From NCBI GenBank assembly GCA_947034885.2, contig OX344755.2, positions 5,024,501 through 5,088,500 on the forward strand: a stretch of 64,000 nt of DNA, written 5' to 3'. The notes under the pieces are model-generated. The model saw only the letters and a program-made list of their open reading frames with translations. It did no database searches and was not told the DNA's origin. The DNA comes from Thuidium tamariscinum (taxonomy: Eukaryota; Streptophyta; Bryopsida; Hypnales; Thuidiaceae). A program made the position numbers and the translations under genes. Position 1 is the stretch's first letter. Each line of letters begins with the position of its first letter. This document shows, in pieces, positions 10,813-22,258 of this stretch.

Positions 10813-11344
10813 GAGGTGTTGGTACTTGGAACCCTTGCATTCTCAAAAGTACCAGTTGAAGGTGAAAATGTGCTGCTCCAAATGCGCGGAGAAAGTGGTG
10901 GAAGAGATCCTCGAAGTGTATGGCATATTTAATGTGCATGCGGAGTATCTGGAGAACAAGGATGTGGTGATGATGCTGAATGGATTGGAAGAGCATGATG
11001 TGGTGATGAAGGTGAAGAAGATTCACAGGAAAGCAAAGTTTGTGGAGCTCAACGCGAAGGAGAATCCCAAGGACAACAAAAAGAAGGAGGACGGGGATAA
11101 AGGTGGGATGGGCGACAATAAAGGAGGGACTAAGCAAGAGAAAAAAGAAATGCAAGCAAATCCCTTGCAGAGTAAATCATATGTTGTGCAAGTAAATTGG
11201 CCGTCTTGGCCTATTTCACCAAATGCGCCGCGGTTCTTATACTTGCCATCTCACATCTTGCACTATCCACATCCTCGTAGCCAACTCGTCCCAGTTCATT
11301 TAGAGTTAGAGTTGGTTTGCCTAAATTTGGAAGACAAAATTTAA
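10813..11344 (+). CDS. HMA (heavy-metal-associated) domain protein, terminal exon
   Basis: The open frame runs to TAA at 11342-11344. It begins with a beta strand KYQLKVKMCC and contains the metal-binding signature M-x-C-x-x-C (MCCSKC), then AEKVVEEILEVYGIFNV and KVKKIHRKAKFVEL, the beta-alpha-beta order of an HMA domain. A Lys/Gly-rich linker follows (KKKEDGDKGG). This matches small cytosolic plant metal-binding proteins (HIPP-like), but no CaaX prenylation box is present at the end (LNLEDKI). An in-frame TAA at 10808-10810 and the lack of an upstream ATG mean the first exon is elsewhere; an acceptor just after that point (TTTTCTAAGAG) is plausible. The exon is GC-richer than its surroundings. 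The second half (after about residue 110) looks less constrained and may be read-through into non-coding DNA, so this could be a pseudogene. Confidence 0.6.
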
Positions 11345-11801
11345 ACATTTTGTATATAATAAACAAAAAGAGACATTCCATAAGTATTGGCGATGTTCTA
11401 TTGGGAGCTTGTCTACCAGTTAAGTCTCTAGAAATGACACCAAGAGATAACAAGGTCCAAAAATGGTAATACTAATTTGGAAAACCAACCAGGCATATTA
11501 AGGATTGAGTCAATAGTTTGCTCTAAATGCCATTCTCCAACACATACAGTAACTTAAAACTATAGCCAATTAAAAGCATTGTTTTGTTGGATGGGGACCA
11601 TTGTCTTGGAACAATGCAAGAGTTTTGAAGTTTTCACCATATTGCCAGTAATGTTGAAGCTTTGAAGTTCTTGCTGCATGAGTTGTAGAAGTTTTGAATC
11701 TATCATTAAGTGCAAGATCATTGTAAAATGATTTTGAAAACATAGGCTATGTATTGAGTTGGTTTTAACGTATGACTTTTGAGGCCATCCATTAGAGAAA
11801 A

Positions 11802-12099
11802 TCACAACCCTCTAAAGGACATTAGATGAAATTTGAGGGCAGTAGGAGATTGCGGGTTCCCGGACTGCGGGAAGGCAGTTTCTGCCCTGTGAACTCAAAT
11901 CCCTCGGACGCTGCCACGTAATAAAAATTCTTTTTTCTCAAATTTTTTTTGTGGACTTATTTTCATATTTCAGGACTCCAATTTTTTTTGATAAAAGTTG
12001 GCCTGACAGCGGTTAGCGGCATTGGGAGCCGTCTCGGGAATAGACCCAAAACGGCCCTGTAATGCCCTCAGATTTCATCTAATGCTGTTTCACAACCCT
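11802..12099. mobile_element. CATTAG-ended MITE (Mutator-like?), copy 1
   Basis: The ends ATTAGATGAAATTTGAGGGC (from 11821) and its inverse (to 12083) form a 20-bp TIR with one mismatch that extends several bases further out. A perfect 10-bp direct repeat TCACAACCCT flanks the unit (11802-11811 and 12090-12099), as expected of Mutator-like elements (9-10 bp). The interior, GC-rich on both sides of a TTTTTTT-rich middle, is homologous to 19769-20053. Confidence 0.65.
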
Positions 12100-12958
12100 T
12101 CCGAGAACCCCATATATTGGATTTTTTTCTTCTCAAGTATTTCTTTCCCCTATTTACACTCACCCTTTGTCGCAACATTAGTTAGTCATTGTGAATGTCA
12201 TGAAAAATGTTAGTTTATAAACTAGGGCAACAAAAGGCAACTAAGTACAATGTATGGCAATGAAATACAAACATTTCAATTGAAAAGCTAAACCAACTTA
12301 AAGTGACTTTTGTACAATGTAATTAATTGTGTATCACGTTCAAATTCATGCCACTTTAATTATCAATTGTCTGTAATTGAAGGTGAGAAGAGAAGCTCTT
12401 TAAAAGGTAGACATGTCTATTACCACCTTGATTTGCAATCTAGCTATGTTGGGGACAATTTAAAGAAGGGCACATATTTTTCAAAAGTGTGTGCATGTTT
12501 CACAAATCAAATCCAAGTGGAATTATAATTTTCCAATCAAAACTCTAGTTTCTAAGAATTTCTGAAGTGGCTAGTCCTAAATTACAAAACTGCTTCTAGA
12601 CTAGGATCATCAACAACTCATAAACATCCTATAACCACCTAATCAACAACTAGATATTCTTTGTTTAAGGAGTGATACGTTATCCAAACTTGTCATAAAA
12701 ACCCTAATTTTGTCATAGAAACCTTGATTTTGTCATAGAATGAAGGAAATTGGGGGTGGAGGTGGGTTGGTGGAAATGGGGCCAAAACTAAAGTGACAAA
12801 AATGGACTGGTCTGGATGTCTAGTTGGTAGAATTGGATTGCAAATGGAAATGGGCTACTTTACTTTACAAGTCAGATTGTGGTAAGTAAAACAACCCATG
12901 TGGAATATGTGAAATAAGACTAAAAGGAGCTCCACCGTACATGGTTAAGTGAAAATGC
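12100..12958. other. AT-rich spacer, nothing recognised
   Basis: No gene, repeat ends or RNA gene could be supported in this stretch. Confidence 0.4.
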
Positions 12959-13337
12959 AAGAATTGTGTTAAAAGTCAAATTTCAAACCCCATTTAGGCA
13001 TAGTAGAATTCTTTTTTAAACATTCAAACTAAAAAAAGCTTAGGAAATCAAGCTCAATTTTATCTTCAAATATCCATATGAGATTTCAAGACTCCACCTA
13101 AAACGTTATGGACGAATTTCAAAGAGGGTGTTTGAAAAGGCCAATAGAATGTCTCTTCCCCTCTTTTTTTTAAATTTGTTCATAACTCTTAGATGAGTCT
13201 TCAAAATTTCAAATGGATTTTTGAAGATCAAATTTATCTTGGTTCTCCAACTTTTTCTAGTTCAATTTTTTTTGAAAAAGGATATTATACTATGCCCAAA
13301 TGAGGTCTAAAATTCAACTTTGAACACAATTCTTAGA
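12959..13337. repeat. Large imperfect hairpin, arms about 180 bp
   Basis: GAATTGTGTTAAAAGTCAAA at the left is the diverged inverse of TTCAACTTTGAACACAATTC at the right, and pairing continues inward through CATTTAGGCATAGTA / TACTATGCCCAAATG and GAGATTTCAAGACTCC / GAGTCTTCAAAATTTC. A related hairpin sits inside the CACTA element at 54.36-54.71 kb. If transcribed it could form a long dsRNA. Confidence 0.65.
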
Positions 13338-13880
13338 TTTTCTTTTAACCATAAGCGGCTTCATTGTTGGTGATTAAAACTAAAAAACATTGAATATGGT
13401 ATAATCTTAGCAGTGAAGAATTTCTTACTTGAGTAAGTGAACCCAATTTTAATCCTTTTTCTTAAAGTGACTCCTATAAATTCCTATTTAATATATACAA
13501 TATTGTTGTAGAAATACAATTTTTAGCATTGTGAAAATTTATAGTTTATTCTTATGTATGTATGTATATATATGTATTAGGAGATTTTAGAATAGTCTAC
13601 TGACTTCTACCAAAATCCCCCCAAAATTGGTAGTTTCTGATAGGAACATTATGCAATTGTATATTTGGTCACATTTAGGCATAATTAATTTATGTGAATC
13701 TAAGAAATAGTGATGTTTTTATTGTCAATCCTCCATTGCAATTACTTATTTCACATGTATGTGTAATGGATAAGTTTTGTCAATCATAACAAACTTTCAT
13801 ACAAGTAATACAATAAGAACTGAATTTTTTAAGTATTTGAAAGTTAAGTGTTTCTAAATTGATTTAATAAAGATTGGTCA

Positions 13881-14689
13881 TTAACCCCAAAATGCCCAAT
13901 TGACCATACATGGTTGGTTTGAAATTTCAAGCCTATTTTTGGATGGGTAGTTAAATTCCTTTGACCATTTAAAAAAATTGAGGCAATTTTAAAGGTTAAT
14001 TATTGAAAATTTTCATTTTTTTACTACAAAATGTTCATATTTGAATATTGAGAGGTCTTGAAAGGCACACATGTACAATGAATGAAGAGTAAAGCTTGCC
14101 AATTTTACTTCATTTCCTAGCTCTATGCAATTTCACTTAATTTAAGATCTAAGAAATTATACATATCCATTTGCTTTGAGATTGGTCCCAATGGAAAGAG
14201 TAAAATGTTTTCATGATATTCGCCATTGAAAAATTTAAACATGCAACTATTGATTTGAAGCTATTTGCAATTTCTACTTATAAAAAATAATTGCATTTCA
14301 ACAATTGCAAGGTAGATTGTGTAATGAGTTTAATTGCTTTTCATGTGAAGTTAAGTTTTTTAGAAGTGCATTTTAGTTTCCTAACACTTTTTTTAGTTGT
14401 TCATGTCACTTCCAATCCTTACAATAATTTATATGCAAATTTGGGAAACATTGTGGAAAAAGGCATCATACTAAATATAGAAAATGTACTCTTCTCTTGT
14501 TATAATCTCACAATTCCTATGCAATTTTGTGCTAAAAAATTTGGAAAATTTCTAATAAACAAGCTCTTTAAACATCTATATGGTTAGATTTTGGAAAAAA
14601 ATTAATTTGCTTAAGGATGACTACAAGCCAATGCATTTTTTTCATAGTCAAAACACACTTGGAAAGGCTTGGGCATTTAGTAGGGTTGC
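13881..14689. mobile_element. Degenerate TTAA-bounded piggyBac-like element
   Basis: Left end TTAA|CCCCAAAATGCCCAA (13881); the right end read inward is CCCTACTAAATGCCCAA, ending at 14685 with TTGC in place of TTAA. The ends match the family pattern CCCxxxAAATGCCC. The interior is AT-rich and non-coding. One flank is mutated, so this is a weaker call than the others. Confidence 0.45.
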
Positions 14690-15029
14690 TAGGAGGTGAG
14701 CCTGGGAGCATGAGCTTGGGAGTCTAGGAGCTTGTGAGTGGAAAAAAAATTGAATGTTTTTTTGTAGGGGACCTATGACCGTGGATTTTGTATGTTGTGC
14801 AATGGAGAAGAAATAAGGTTAGTTTTGGAGATGTGAGGCACTTATTTGTATTTTTTAGCCTTTCTTTTTGGTAAAGATCAAGTATTGTCAATTAAAAAAA
14901 ATTTAGCAATCCACAAATGTGAAGGGAAATTAAACGCATCCAAAAAGTAGCCATGAAACACACAAATACAATTATAATAAAAATCAACACACAATAGTTT
15001 GACCCAAGAGATTTATCAATCTCATAAAT

Positions 15030-17215
15030 CTAAGTTGTTGTAGACTCAGTCATGGAATTGGAACCAATAGATGACTTTGAGGACTCTCTACCCTTAGATG
15101 CAAACACATTTATAAACTGCAAGACATTTAGAGCATAAGTGTCATTATGGTGTTTTGATTTGGAACAACCAAAATCCGCAAAGGCACTTACCATTTGCTC
15201 GGCATAGATTGGGAGCTCAAAAGTTTTCTCCGGACCAACAAAAAGACTTTGTTTTGGCATGATGACATCTTTTGGTATCAATTTACAATCCTTGCAAAAA
15301 AAAGATATAATATTAAGCTTTTAGAATGTGAAAGTGAATTGAACATGCAAACAAAGAATTCAATATTGCCAACTTACTCATTGGATTTTTCCTTGCAAAC
15401 AAATTTGTAAAGAACCATAGGCATGTCATCCAAATCTTATGAAACCTCAACCATTGGTACTGGTGTAGGTGTTGCCACCACGGATGCTGGTGACTTCTTC
15501 ATCAACTTGAGGATGGCATTGTAAATGTCTTTGTTCCCTTCTAAAGCTACAATATGGCATCTAGTGCCACGGCAAGCCATAATGCATGCACTTAGAGGCA
15601 ATGAAATTAAAATGTATTAATTCTATGGTTGAATTAGTAGAATACAATTAGAGTGTAAAAAATTTGAATTAAACATTGCCTTTTGGATGTAGTACAAGCT
15701 AAAATCAAATCTTCTTCAATGCTTGTAGCTTCAAGAAGGATAGTGAAGAATCTTGGATCTTTTTTGCATTCACTCCACATGGCTTTTCCTCATTTATGGC
15801 CATGTCATCTGCATGGGTGCGATTCATTAACATGTCATTGTGTGCAACGTCAAACCCATGCTTTGTCATGGTGTTGGTCTACTTTAAGAAGAATTTGGAT
15901 TTTTCTTTTGAGCCAAGGTCCTTCACAAGGAAGGTGACTCCAAACTTCTGTACGTGTCTACAACATCTGTGCCAAATGTACATTAGAACGCATTGAATAA
16001 AGTGCATTATATATGAGTTTTTTATAAAAGCCAAAAAATTTGAGTAGAATTTACTGTCTTGGTTTTATTTGTTGCTAAGGCGAGGTGCATGTAGTTCATC
16101 TCCATCCAATCCTTTTTCTATACCAAATCGTATGTTTCACATACTCTTGTAATGTTTTGCCTTGCTTCATGTTGTACAAGTGAAAGACTGTGATGCATCC
16201 ATCATTCTACACTCTTGCAAATGTTCTGCGGCAAAACTACATACTAATTGCAAAACCTCATCTTGTAGATCTGCGTTTCATTGTGACATGTTGTTTGACA
16301 AAGAAGATAGCCCTGGAACCATTGCTTGTGTTACATGAGTGGTCACTTCTACGGTGAGTTGCAAGAAAGTGGTCTTCTTCTTCATGCCACTTTGCATTTA
16401 CTAACCCTCATCGACAGTGGAAGGTGGAACAACTTGGCTTCCTACTTTGTTCTTCATTTTGCCCTTGCCTTTGTTCTTGTCTTCCTTTTTCTTCTCTGCC
16501 TTCTTGGCGGCCCGCTCAGCCTCCCTTTTTTCCTTATTTTCTAGTTGAACTTGACTTCAAGCTTTTTTTGGTCATTTGCATCCTTCCTCATAATGGCCTT
16601 TTTTCTCATATTGTCATCAAGACCAGCAAATTCATCGATTTCTAAGTCCATGACCCCTTTGCTGTCCAAAGATCTCTTCAATTCATCTTCTAAAAGAGAA
16701 GTAAATACGTGCTAACCTAAGCCGTGTTGGCACGTCTTTCATCTCTAGACTAGTTGCACTTGCTTGTGTTGTCATCAAAATTCTCTCCTGCACCTATAAA
16801 CCTCTCATTGCAGACTTCTAGATCTCCAATAATGCCCTTGTTGCCATACTTCAAGACCTTGCAAAAACTAGATGCTAAAGGCTTACCAATTTTGGAAAGG
16901 TTCTTCTTGGCAGTTGGCACATGTCATCCTAGACCTACAGAGTACTTTCAAATTGGAAAAGAATAAAGATCTACATTTCTTTTGCCTCTTTGTAACTCTC
17001 ACACTACTATAGGAAATACTCTCTTCATCTTCTAGCATAGAGAGGTAGAACAAGACATGACATCCTACAAGCTAGAACATGAATGAGAAATGCCCATACA
17101 ATGCACCAAATGACCCTTCCAATTTGAAATATAGTGAGGCTTCTCGATGAAGTCTTAAAGATAGCCTTTTCCTTCATGACCGTGCTTCTTGGCCATCTTC
17201 ATTATAATTGTGTGC
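15030..17215 (-). pseudogene. Decayed multi-exon gene, family not recognised
   Basis: Several minus-strand blocks look coding but are broken by stops and frame changes. About 17215-17060 has MKMAKKHGHEGKGYL...FIEKPHYISNWKGHLVH. About 16700-16430, after an acceptor TTCTCTTTTAG, has VMDLEIDEFAGLDDNMRKKA and a charged stretch EKREAERAAKKAEKKKEDKN in a shifted frame. About 16110-16040 has DWMEMNYMHLALATNKTKT. About 15960-15710 has VTFLVKDLGSKEKSKFFLK and TKHGFDVAHNDMLMNRTHAD. 15281-15030 has an 83-residue open frame ending in a Ser/Thr-rich tail. The Lys/Glu-rich block suggests a coiled coil. This may be a relic of a transposon-carried or captured host gene. No domain was recognised with confidence. 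Confidence 0.4.
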
Positions 17216-17245
17216 TTTGGCATCCACTCTCACGTCAAGGAAGCA

Positions 17246-18172
17246 TTAACCCCTAAAGGACCAAACTACGTTTTTTAGCAACATAGCAATTTTGGGTAGC
17301 TCACTACAGATGGAGTTTGTTTTTTTTCATCGAAATTTTCACACAATATGTGCCCAAGGAGTATCTATAAGGCCTGACAATTTTCATAACTTTTGACTAC
17401 ATGATCAAAAAGTTATTGCATGATATGTAGTTTTCAATGGTTGGCGGGTAGTCCAAAATTTCTTATAAAAACTTTTTTTTCAAAATTAAAAATTTGAAAT
17501 TGGTTTTCTAGATGTACTTACATGCAAAAAGCTTTGAATCACTCCATTTTGATTTATGAGATGAAAGTTATAAAGAGATTTAGTTTGCGGGTAGTTATGG
17601 ATTCTCTACTCTAAAATAAACCTTGAAAGCCTTTATTTTCCTCAATTTTAAATATTTTTGAAAAATAATTAAAAATTTGGATGTTGATTGTTTGTCACAA
17701 CATTACAACCATTGGGGTTGACATTTTTTATTCTATAAATAAAGTTTTAACAATTTAGTATTTTGAATCACTCTCTACTTCTTTCTACTTATTAATTTTT
17801 TCCTATATGTTGTACAATTCCAAATGATGCAAAAAAATTTGAGCATATAGCCAACTTGCCGTGAAGAATGAATCCAAAGAAGCACCACAATTTTGGACAT
17901 TTTTTCATAAAAATGTGACCTTGCGAAGTGCAGCTGCCCACTTTTTTGCAGGGACAAAAAAAGGATTTTTGTCAATTCAAATGCTAATATCTTGCAATAT
18001 ATACTATGAAAAATTCTGAAATTTTTTCCACATCTTATCACACAAGTTTACTATAAGATCTTACAGTTACATGTGTCTTAAAATGTTTTTTTTCAAAAAT
18101 TTGGTGCTTGAAGTAGAAATGGCAGTTTTGGTGTTTTTGGTGAAGACATAGTCTCTAACCTTTAGGGGTTAA
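17246..18172. mobile_element. TTAA-bounded piggyBac-like element, CCCCTAAA family
   Basis: The element is 17250-18168 (919 bp) between TTAA at 17246-17249 and 18169-18172. The left end CCCCTAAAGGACCAAACTACG is matched by CCCCTAAAGGTTAGAGAC read inward from the right. The body is homologous along its full length to 36541-37483 and, more distantly, to copies at 30.3, 50.9 and 52.3-53.6 kb (shared TTTTGGCAACATAGCAATTT-like start). A minus-strand frame at 18041-17775 is conserved with the 37-kb copy (see findings). Confidence 0.75.
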
Positions 18173-18956
18173 AGAAAGAATCTAGCCTCCATCGTGGGGA
18201 ATTCAAATTCATGTAGTGTGAGCCCCTGATTCATCATTGGGGACTCACGGATTCTTTTTCTTGGATTCTTATATAATCAAATACACAAATATGTATACAT
18301 GTTCCTCCATCCTTTCTAGATTTAACTACAAATCTTTAAATTCCTACACTATTTTGGTTATCAAATCTGCGTTCTACATAAATTGGATTTGAACTTTATT
18401 GACTTTTTAGACCTAAAATAGATGCAAATACTTAGCCACTTTGTTAAATGCATTTCCAAAGTTCAAGTTTTGCATTGATAAGACACTATGGTTGGCCAAC
18501 TCTTATACCCTCACTTTTCTCAGACTTGTTAATAATCTCTCAAACTCACAATTAGACCCTAGGATTGGGAAAACATGATATTTTGTGCATTCCACAATTT
18601 TAGGAGTATTCCTCATTACTTCAGTAGGGACTGCTACTAAAACTCTCCACAACTCTCTTTTTATGTTTTTTTGCATAAAATAAACCTAAAAACTATTTTA
18701 AAAAATTGCAAAAAATATATGTAGTATTCAAAGTGCCAACTTGAGGGCTCACACAGTCACACTTCACTTGGTGCTTTGTATTGTTGTTCATGAACTAGTG
18801 ACTCATTATTCAATAGCATTTGTAGTTGGTAGTCTTTGCAAAGCAATAAGACAATTGTTGAAGGAACTTCAATTCTTTTTTTCCAAGCAAGAAGTGATGA
18901 ATGCATTTGATGTTGTTTATACACAATATTGGTTGCAATGTGAAGTAGCAGAATGC

Positions 18957-19224
18957 TTCCCTAAGAAAACCTTATTTTAGGTGATAAGCTCTAATTTTTT
19001 ATGATGAATTTTAGGTGATGTCAATGTTGACAATCCAAAATTTTATGTTGACAAAAATGTTCAATGTAACATCAATGTTAACATGAAAACATTGGACTAT
19101 CAACATTGATGTTACATTTGACATTTTTGTTGACATAAATTTTTTGGGTTGTCAACATTGACATCAGCTAAAATCCATCATAAAAAATTAGAGCTTGTTA
19201 TCAAAACAAGGGTTTCTTATAGTG
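18957..19224. mobile_element. Foldback MITE with CACTA-like end
   Basis: Two arms of about 115 bp (about 18963-19078 and 19104-19220) are near-perfect inverses, for example AGCTCTAATTTTTTATGATG / CATCATAAAAAATTAGAGCT. The right terminus ends TTTCTTATAGTG, the inverse of CACTATAAGAAA, a CACTA-type end. The left terminus has lost that motif (TTCCCTAAGAAAA). No target-site duplication is visible. Confidence 0.6.
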
Positions 19225-19768
19225 TATAGAATATTATTGTTAGTCAAAGTTGATTGAAGCAGACAAGATGAACACCTTGATTCCTCCTATGTCGGACCGG
19301 CACAAGTTGGAGAATAAACAAGATTTGTTCAAATTGGCCATACTCAACAACTCCATCAAGCATATAGAGCTGGCATTTGGTTTGAACCCCTTGGCTTGTT
19401 TGTCGTGTACTTAGATTCATGCACAATTTTCAGAGTTAAGGCCTTCTCTGAAATTACTGTAGTGTAGGTTTTAGGATCATTTTGTACATGAAAGGTGCTT
19501 TAGTTCACTTTCTTTCTTGAAAAATAAGTTGCAAAATTCCTTAAACACACATTTGAAATGTATAATTGGTATGTACTCACACAAAATTTTCAATTTGGAG
19601 AATTTTCCATATGAAGATGCCTATAATGAACCGGAAGCTACAACTGATCATCAATATGGTCTATGACAATCTCTAGGCTACTAGTTTCAATGTAGACTTA
19701 CATCCTAACTTGTTGTAAGTTCTTGTTCTAAAATGGGCCTTAGTTTGGTTCTTTGTATCCATGAAGAG
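19225..19768. other. Spacer, nothing recognised
   Basis: AT-rich sequence without supportable coding potential or paired repeat ends. Confidence 0.35.
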
Positions 19769-20053
19769 CATTAGGAGAGATTTGAGGAGTTTGGGAGCCT
19801 GTGAGTTCCCACAACCCGAAATCGCGAAAACAACTGCGGGAACGCAGTTCTGCAGGAATCCGACGTGGTCGAGACCGTGCCACGTCATTGATTTTTTTTT
19901 TCAAAATTTTTTTTGGACTTTTTTTCATATTCCAGGACCCCAATTTTATTTTACTTTTTGAAAATGCTGACCTGACAGCGACCAACCGTTCCCAAACTAG
20001 TTCCGGGAACAGTCCCGAAACGACCCTTTGAAGCCCTCAAATCCCTCCTAATG
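19769..20053. mobile_element. CATTAG-ended MITE (Mutator-like?), copy 2
   Basis: CATTAGGAGAGATTTGAGG at 19769 is inverted at the right end (CCTCAAATCCCTCCTAATG, to 20053). The interior (TGCGGGAACGCAGTT, a TTTTTT-rich middle, GCTGACCTGACAGCGACC, AACAGTCCCGAAACG) is homologous to the copy at 11.8-12.1 kb. No clean direct repeat was found at the flanks. Confidence 0.6.
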
Positions 20054-20707
20054 CATCAAGAAATGAAACTTTATTTTTGTTCCAAGTTCTTTCTTTTACT
20101 TTGTCAATTTTCACTATATAGTTTGGTAGGTAGTGCCTAAATTCATTCAAAGCTCATGATAAAGGTGCCAAACTTTATTTCTCAAAAACTGGCAAGGTGC
20201 CCCAATACGTCAAGGCTTTAAAGGAATTTTGCCTTTTTTGCATTTCAAAATTTTTCCCAAGTGCTAGAAATTGTCACAAGCTACACCAATAGAGGGCATC
20301 TGACCTCTAGCCAGTCTGGCACTCTGGCTTTCTTTGAAAATCCAAAAAAAGGGCTGCTCATCAGTCATTTTATATGGTAGCATAAGTGTAAATATTCTTA
20401 TCAACTTTCATTATACAGACAGTCAAAGCAGCAGGAAAATCCAACCATGCTTGCATTGCTTGGTTATAAAAGCTACAAACTTTCTATTTTACAATGAAAT
20501 TTGGTTTCATTTGTTTAAAAAAAAAAAACAAAAAAAACTACAAACTTATGCAAGCTTTACCCCAACAAAACTGACACATTCCTCAGGTGGTTTGATAACA
20601 CATGGTTGCAATTGGGATTCTTTGGCAAAAGGCATCACATATCCATCTTGTGGAAACTAGTCCAACCCAAACTGGGTAGCTTCTACTGAGTTGCATTTGC
20701 TTCTAAC
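20054..20707. other. Spacer with a LINE-tail remnant at about 20485-20535
   Basis: Positions about 20485-20535 show TACAATGAAATTTGG then TTCATTTGTTTAAAAAAA, the LINE 3'-end signature. The rest carries nothing I can identify. Confidence 0.35.
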
Positions 20708-21162
20708 TTAGAGCATCCCCATGCCTGCACTCTACAAGCCCAAAACACTTCACTCTGGTGTGTCAAGGCTTTGGCATTGCCCCATGCCAACACTTCAAGT
20801 AAAAAAAATATCCAGTGAACACGCCAAATTAATAAGGGCACTGGCAAATTGTGTGTGTTGAGAGTGCCTCACTATCCCAGTCAAAGCATTCACATCTTGG
20901 TCCTATAGCTTGATTTACTCAATTGACAGCTCCTTGAATTTGACCCTCATAACCAGGATCCTATTGTAGCTAACCACCTGGTCTGACACTTACAAATGTG
21001 TTGAGAGAATCCTTGGAGGATGTGTTTGAGGGGAGAAATTTGAATTTATGCATGGGGAGCCTCTCAAACAAAGACCCCTGTGAAGTTTCCAACCCACGCC
21101 AGACCCCCTTTAAATGGCATTTGGCGCCCCCGTTTCGGGGGTCTGGCATGGGGATGCTCTTA
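20708..21162. mobile_element. PIF/Harbinger-like MITE, GAGCATCCCCA family, copy 2
   Basis: The element is 20711-21159 (449 bp) with TTA on both sides (20708-20710, 21160-21162). It starts GAGCATCCCCATGCC and ends GGCATGGGGATGCTC, a 15-bp perfect TIR. Non-coding. Confidence 0.8.
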
Positions 21163-21239
21163 GTTCTCTCTCAGAGTGACTTGTTTTGCTCTCTAAAAAG
21201 AAAAAAACTATCAAAAACCTAAAAAACACTCTCCAAGGG

Positions 21240-21490
21240 TCCTGTGCCCTTGGACCTTGGTTCAATGTACTTGTTCCTTTATCAATGAAATTTGTCTGTT
21301 TGTTTTTAATGGCTGTACGATTCGGAAATGGTCCCCAGACTTTGCGACAAACTCCATAAATGAATCGATAGGAATTGTTTTTCTGTTTCTGTGCTTTTAA
21401 ATTTAAATGACCGGCAGGCCACTTGTGGTGTACTTTTTACCCTTGCAATGAAATTCCGCTTCATTTGTTTCAAAAAGAAGGAGAGTAGAG
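21240..21490 (+). mobile_element. Two LINE 3'-end-like tails
   Basis: At about 21270-21308 the sequence reads TTTATCAATGAAATTTG then TTTGTTTTT, and at about 21425-21480 CCCTTGCAATGAAATTCCG then TTCATTTGTTTCAAAAAG. Both match the 3'-end signature seen elsewhere in the window. Only short tails remain and no duplications were found. Confidence 0.35.
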
Positions 21491-22053
21491 TAGTAGACTA
21501 CAACCTGCTTTGTATTTAATATAGCAGAGCAGAACAAGAGAAATACCATTTTATAAGTGCAATGCAACGTGATTGAACTGCACCGAAGGAGACTTTGAAT
21601 GAACGTCATACAGTGATCGGTAGGAATCTCAGGACTTCGGACCCACAGTCTTGATTGATTGTTTGACACTCTGGAGTTTGAGACTCAAAAGTCAATTACC
21701 ACCAAACTCACAATCACATCACATAACATTCAGTAGCCCATAAGAGCATCCCAATGCAGCTCAAAATATGGCTCAAACTGGGCATTTCGCCGGGTCAGCC
21801 AACTCTCTGTACCCCACCGCACGCAAAATAAAACTCAAAATATGGCCGGGCGCGGCCAAATTTACTGAGCAGACGGAAAATTTGTGGGTGCAAGGCAGGG
21901 CCCGGAAGGGAGTTTGACTGTACTTTTGGCCCCGATGTCGAGGTACAGACCCGAACTGACCATCTAATTTCAATTTTTTAAATATGAAATGCTTAAAAGC
22001 AATTTCATGGAATTCATTTTCCATCTTGGCTTCAGTTTTTCACAAAAAATAAA

Positions 22054-22186
22054 GCTCACTATATCCTCTAGAGGTGTAGGGAAGAGTCCCAATCTATGTG
22101 GGACAAAAGAGAGTTTCAAGTTGAAACTCTCTTTTGTCCCACATGGATTGGGACTCCTCCCTACACATCTAGAGGATGTAGTGAGC
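22054..22186. repeat. Palindrome 1 with snRNA-promoter-like USE
   Basis: This is a near-perfect inverted repeat centred at 22120, arms about 66 bp (TTTCAA-G-TTGAAA at the centre). Each arm, read outward, has GTCCCACAT(G/A)G, a CTCCCTACAC block and then (left arm) a TATA-like GGATATAGTGA about 30 bp later. RTCCCACATCG is the upstream sequence element of plant snRNA genes, so each arm resembles a small outward-pointing promoter. Activity is inference. Confidence 0.7.
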
Positions 22187-22258
22187 TCCACTTCCCATGG
22201 AAACTCATGCCTTCCTACTTCCACTTCATGTGGTTGTAAGAAGAAGTGAGTTTACAAT

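Noticed and set aside
16999-17020. CACTACTATAGGAAAT as left end of a CACTA element reaching 19224
   Set aside because: No matching right terminus or 3-bp duplication pairs with it, and it would cut across a well-defined TTAA element.
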